Position numbers and translations under genes: made by a program | The notes under the pieces: model-generated | The model's database searches: none | Seen by the model: the letters and a program-made list of their open reading frames with translations, nothing else | What the model was told of the DNA's origin: nothing | Shown here: positions 60,479 through 64,000 of the stretch, piece by piece | How the letters are laid out: each line of letters begins with the position of its first letter | How positions within the stretch are numbered: the first letter of the stretch is position 1 | Assembly: GCA_035626595.1 (NCBI GenBank) | Contig: DASPNJ010000068.1 | Location: 1-64,000 of the forward strand | Length of the DNA: 64,000 bases | Origin: JAQGMV01 sp035626595 | Lineage (GTDB): Bacteria; Pseudomonadota; Gammaproteobacteria; Burkholderiales; SG8-41 | Direction: 5' to 3'

Positions 60479-62479
60479 TCATCGTCTGTAGGTTGGTGCC
60501 GGCCGGCGCGCTGGCGCGGGTTTCGGCGCGGGCTTGGCCGTCGCCGGCGGACGCGCGGGCGCTGTCGCGGCGCCGAGTATGGGTACGAAATCCTTGCGCA
60601 TCTTGCGGGCGTCGCCTACACGCTGCGTGATGCCGAGGCCGTCGAGAAATTCGAGGATCTCGATGGCGAGGCTGCGTCCGACGCCGGTGGCATCGCGATA
60701 CTGCGCGGCGGTGAACTGGCCGTTCGGCTGCGCCTGCGCGGTGGCTTGCGCGATCGCCGCGAGCGTCGCCAGTGTGGCGCGCGGATAGAAGCGGTCACCG
60801 GTCACGCGCATGACCTCGCCGGTCTTCGCCTTGCGGTACAGAAAATCCTTGACGATCGGTTCCTTCAACTTCAGCTGCGCGGCGAGGTCGCGCAGCGGCG
60901 GCGCATTGAAGCCCGCGCCTTCGAGCGCGGGACGCACCGTCTGCCACAAGCGGGCGTCGGCTTCGTTGGCGGTGGCGTTGTGGCCGGGCAGCCGCGCGGT
61001 GGAGCCGCTCGCCTCGATCCTGCGTTCGTCGGCGAGGCGCCGCAGCACCGAACCGAAGGCGTCCGCGTCGAGGTCCGGCGCGATTGTCTTGCGCAGCGCC
61101 TCGATCTCGTGTCCGGGCGCCTGCGGATTTGCGCGGTGGAACTCGCCCAACGCACGCACGATCGCTTCGCGCACGGCGTCGATCCGCGCTTGCTTGACCG
61201 CCAGCCGTCCGTCCTTGCCGAGCCGCGCGATGCCGGCATGCTCGTACAGACGCGCGGTACGTTCCGGCGCGAGGTTGTAGACGAGCTCGAACCGCGCGAG
61301 GTCCACCGGTTGACCGCTCTCCAGCATTGCCGCCAGGGCGTCCTCGGCCGCGTCGTGCTCCAGCGCCGCAAGTTGCGCCGCGCGCTCCCGGCTTGCGCGT
61401 CGGCTCGCGGGGGCGAACGGATCGAGCACGAAGCCGCCGCCGAGCGTGCGGATCGCCGACTGATCGCGCACGATGAAGCGGTCGCCGCGCAGCGCGCAGA
61501 TCGGCTGATCGAGAACGAGCTGGACGTAGGCGCTCGCGCCGGGCGCGATGTCTTCACCACGGCGCGTGGCGATGCGTGCGGTGACGTCGCTCGTGGCGAG
61601 ATGCAGGTGCACCGGCGTCCAGTGCTCGAGCGCGCTCGCTTCGGCGTCGAGCACTTTCAGGCGCGCATCGATGCGGCTCGTCGGATGGTGGAGCTCCGGC
61701 GCGAGCACCCAATCGCCACGGCGCACCGCGTCGAGCCCGGCGCCCGTCAGATTGAGCGCGCAGCGCTCGCCGGCCTGCGCGGCCTGTGCCGCCCGCCCGT
61801 GGATCTGAATCCCGCGCACGCGCACCGGCAGCCCTGCCGGCGATATCGTCAGCCGGTCGCCCGGTTTCACCGTGCCGTTGAACACGGTGCCGGTGACGAC
61901 CGTGCCGCTGCCCGCGACGCTGAACGCGCGATCGATCGCATAGCGCAGGTGCTGGCCCGGTGCGTGGCGCGCGGAGTGCCGCTGCGCTTCGGTGACGAGG
62001 CGCTCGCGCAGCGCATCGATGCCTTGCCCGGTCAGCGCGGACACCGCGAGCGTGGGAGCGCCAGCGAGCTGCGTTGGCGCGAGCAGCGCGGTGACCGCAT
62101 CCTCGACTTCGCGCACCCGGGCGGCATCGACGCGGTCGCACTTGGTGATGACTGCGGCGCCGCGCGCGACGTGCAGGAGATCGAGAATGTGCAGGTGTTC
62201 GATCGTCTGCGGCATGACACCGTCGTCCGCCGCCACGACCAGCAGCGCGAAATCGATGCCGCTCACGCCCGCGAGCATGTTTCGGATAAAGCGCTCGTGA
62301 CCCGGCACGTCGACGAAACCGATCAAGCCGCCGCCTTCGAGCGGCAGGTACGCGAATCCCAGATCGATCGAGATCCCGCGCGCTTTTTCCTCCGGCAGGC
62401 GGTCGGTGTCCACGCCCGTGAGCGTTTTCACGAGCAGCGTCTTGCCGTGGTCGATGTGGCCTGCGGTCGCGACGATCAT
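60479..62479 (-). CDS. selB: Selenocysteine-specific elongation factor SelB
   Basis: The ATG at 62479, 2 bp after selA, gives 666 residues. G-domain motifs are AGHIDHGKT, DVPGHE and TKCD; domains 2-3 follow, then winged-helix repeats that bind the SECIS hairpin (about residues 370-630). A Pro/Ala/Lys-rich tail (ATAKPAPKPAPARRPAP) extends beyond the usual end. SelB delivers Sec-tRNA to UGA codons. The longer upstream frame is the selA tail in another frame. Confidence 0.95.
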   Translation of the reverse strand: MIVATAGHIDHGKTLLVKTLTGVDTDRLPEEKARGISIDLGFAYLPLEGGGLIGFVDVPGHERFIRNMLAGVSGIDFALLVVAADDGVMPQTIEHLHILDLLHVARGAAVITKCDRVDAARVREVEDAVTALLAPTQLAGAPTLAVSALTGQGIDALRERLVTEAQRHSARHAPGQHLRYAIDRAFSVAGSGTVVTGTVFNGTVKPGDRLTISPAGLPVRVRGIQIHGRAAQAAQAGERCALNLTGAGLDAVRRGDWVLAPELHHPTSRIDARLKVLDAEASALEHWTPVHLHLATSDVTARIATRRGEDIAPGASAYVQLVLDQPICALRGDRFIVRDQSAIRTLGGGFVLDPFAPASRRASRERAAQLAALEHDAAEDALAAMLESGQPVDLARFELVYNLAPERTARLYEHAGIARLGKDGRLAVKQARIDAVREAIVRALGEFHRANPQAPGHEIEALRKTIAPDLDADAFGSVLRRLADERRIEASGSTARLPGHNATANEADARLWQTVRPALEGAGFNAPPLRDLAAQLKLKEPIVKDFLYRKAKTGEVMRVTGDRFYPRATLATLAAIAQATAQAQPNGQFTAAQYRDATGVGRSLAIEILEFLDGLGITQRVGDARKMRKDFVPILGAATAPARPPATAKPAPKPAPARRPAPTYRR

Positions 62480-62481
62480 GG

Positions 62482-63888
62482 TTACAGCTTCAAGTGCAGG
62501 AGTTGCGCGACGAACCCGGCTTCGTCGTCGAGACAGCGCAGATCCATGAGGAAAGCGCCTTCGGTGACGCGCCCGATCACCGGCATCGGCAGTGCGCGGA
62601 ACGCGTTCGCGATGCGCTGTGCGGCCGAGCCTTTCGTTTTTCCGGAGATCTCGACGGCAATGCCGGCGCTCGGCAGCGAATCCACGGGCAGCGAGCCGCT
62701 GCCGATCTGACTCTTGCACGCGCTCACCCGAGCCTGCGCGCGACTGCCCAGCGCCGCCTGCACCTGCGGCAGCAGCCGCGCCGCCTGCGCGTCGATATCG
62801 TCGAGGTCCCGCGTGAGAAATCGCAGCGTCGGCAGCTCTTGCGCGAGCTTATCGGGGTTGGCATAGAGCTTGAGCACGCTCTCGAGCGCCGCGAGAACCA
62901 TCTTGTCCACCCGCAGCGCGCGTTTCATGGGGTTTTTCCGGATCCGCTCGACGAGATCCTTGCGCCCGACGATGAGGCCGGCCTGCGGACCGCCGAGCAG
63001 CTTGTCGCCGCTGAAGGTGACGATGTCGGCGCCGCTCGCGAGTGCTTCGCGCGGCGTCGGCTCGTGTGGCAGGCCGTACTCTTCCAGATCGACGAGCATG
63101 CCGCTGCCGAGATCGACCAGCATCGGCAGCCCGTGGTCGTGCGCGAGCTTCGCGAGCTCGGCTTCGGACACCGAAGCGGTGAAGCCCTGGATCGCGTAGT
63201 TGCTCGTGTGCACCTTCATGAGCGCCGCTACGCCCGGCCCGAGCGCTTCGGCGTAATCCTTGAGGTGCGTGCGGTTGGTCGTGCCAACCTCGCGCAGCTT
63301 GCAGCCGGAGCGCGTCATGATGTCGGGGATGCGGAACGCGCCGCCGATCTCGACGAGCTCGCCGCGCGAGACCAGCACTTCCTTGCGCGCCGCGACCGTG
63401 TTGAGCGTGAGATACACCGCGGCGGCATTGTTGTTCACGACGGCCGCACTCTCGGCGCCGGTGAGCCGCGTAAGCCAGCGCTCGACATGCGTATCGCGCT
63501 CGCCCCGCGCGGCGCCCTCGAGGTCGAATTCCAAATTGACCGGCCGCGTCATCGCCTGCATCACCGCTTCGGCGGCGGCCTGCGGCATCGGCGCGCGGCC
63601 AAGGTTCGTGTGCAGCACGGTGCCGGTGAGATTGAAAACGGCTCGCAGTGAAGGTTGTGTCTCGTGCGCGAGCCGCGAAGTGCACGCGGCGAGGAGCACT
63701 GCATCGTCGAAATCGCCGTCGGGCGTAGCGTGCGCGAGCCGCCGGCGCTCTTCCTCGAGCAGCGCGCGCAGCGTATCGGTGACATGTGGACGGCCGTAGC
63801 GGCCGATGAGCGGTTCGACCCGGCTGTCGTTCAGCAGCCTGTCGATGGACGGCAACGCGCGACGCGCGGCGGGTCCGCCGTTCAGCAC
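62482..63888 (-). CDS. selA: L-seryl-tRNA(Sec) selenium transferase SelA
   Basis: The 468-residue PLP enzyme matches SelA in length (E. coli 463). It has LPSIDRLLNDSRVEPLIGRY, FNLTGTVLHTNLGRAPMP, VVNNNAAAVYLTLNTVA and the PLP lysine in SGDKLLGGPQAGLIVGR. It converts Ser-tRNA(Sec) to Sec-tRNA(Sec) with selenophosphate. The start is GTG 63888. selD, the selenophosphate source, is not in the window. Confidence 0.95.
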   Translation of the reverse strand: MLNGGPAARRALPSIDRLLNDSRVEPLIGRYGRPHVTDTLRALLEEERRRLAHATPDGDFDDAVLLAACTSRLAHETQPSLRAVFNLTGTVLHTNLGRAPMPQAAAEAVMQAMTRPVNLEFDLEGAARGERDTHVERWLTRLTGAESAAVVNNNAAAVYLTLNTVAARKEVLVSRGELVEIGGAFRIPDIMTRSGCKLREVGTTNRTHLKDYAEALGPGVAALMKVHTSNYAIQGFTASVSEAELAKLAHDHGLPMLVDLGSGMLVDLEEYGLPHEPTPREALASGADIVTFSGDKLLGGPQAGLIVGRKDLVERIRKNPMKRALRVDKMVLAALESVLKLYANPDKLAQELPTLRFLTRDLDDIDAQAARLLPQVQAALGSRAQARVSACKSQIGSGSLPVDSLPSAGIAVEISGKTKGSAAQRIANAFRALPMPVIGRVTEGAFLMDLRCLDDEAGFVAQLLHLKL

Positions 63889-63928
63889 GGCGGCCGTCCC
63901 GAAGTAAAGCGATAGATCATGAGCCTTT

Positions 63929-64000
63929 CTATTCGAACAGCCGCTCCGGCAGCGGAAGCCCGGCGAGGTCGTGCTGCGACAGGCGCTGCGCAGGCGTCAC
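63929..64000 (-). CDS. Possible C-terminal end of an upstream gene (partial)
   Basis: A minus-strand frame open to the window edge ends with LAGLPLPERLFE and a TAG, 40 bp before selA. Codon use fits the neighbours. Only 23 residues are visible and I cannot name the family. Its position suggests the gene preceding selA in the sel operon. Confidence 0.35.
   Translation of the reverse strand: MTPAQRLSQHDLAGLPLPERLFE

Noticed and set aside
60479..62719. 746-residue form of SelB
   Set aside because: The extra N-terminus overlaps selA and is not SelB-like; ATG 62479 gives the canonical G-domain start.

Overview
The window is high-GC DNA from a betaproteobacterium, most likely of Burkholderiales type. 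The evidence is the S10-spc-alpha ribosomal gene order with infA between secY and rpmJ, a uvrA / MFS / ssb block, an fmdB-DUF502-aspS-nudB run, and several periplasmic receptors of the Bug (tripartite tricarboxylate) family. This assignment is inferred from gene order and protein families; no database search was run.

Bases 1-14.8 kb hold the ribosomal super-operon on the + strand: the end of tuf, then rpsJ to rpsQ, rplN to rpmJ, and rpsM-rpsK-rpsD-rpoA-rplQ. Two near-identical promoters (TTGAGA, 17 bp, TATAAT) restart transcription before rplN and before rpsM. Notable points are a Lys/Gly/Ala-rich N-terminal extension on L5, a 4 x 8-bp repeat between rpsJ and rplC, a TTG start for secY and a GTG start for rplP inside rpsC.

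14.9-29 kb carries an M15 peptidase, a SAM hydroxide adenosyltransferase and a DUF488 protein (+). On the minus strand follow an orphan PAS histidine kinase, a LivJ-type binding protein, glycerate 2-kinase and UvrA. Back on + are a YajR-like MFS protein, Ssb, an SLC13 permease, a phosphotransacetylase and FmdB. 29-36 kb holds DUF502, AspS, a secreted RNase with its barstar-type inhibitor, NudB, NadA, and the YbhP-ClsB pair. 36-44 kb has an Atm1-type ABC exporter, a TctD/TctE-like two-component system, a PbpG-type endopeptidase, an EgtD-like methyltransferase and an MFS protein.

44-58 kb is an almost continuous minus-strand array. Read in the direction of transcription it is AtuA-like, DUF4387, MmgE/PrpD, TcuA-like flavoprotein, MmgE/PrpD, ABC exporter, Bug receptor, M20 amidohydrolase, fused MFS/spermidine synthase and DegP-like protease. 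The first five genes look like an uncharacterised route for a tri- or dicarboxylate. A second Bug receptor is divergent from it. The window ends with a selenocysteine locus on the minus strand: selA, selB, a thioredoxin-reductase-like flavoprotein and tRNA-Sec.

Two families of short structured intergenic repeats recur downstream of genes. Each has conserved flanks around an inner hairpin whose sequence changes but whose pairing is kept. They are the least explained signal in the window, together with the TcuA/PrpD/AtuA cluster and two candidate small RNAs that carry CCTCC motifs and end in strong terminators.
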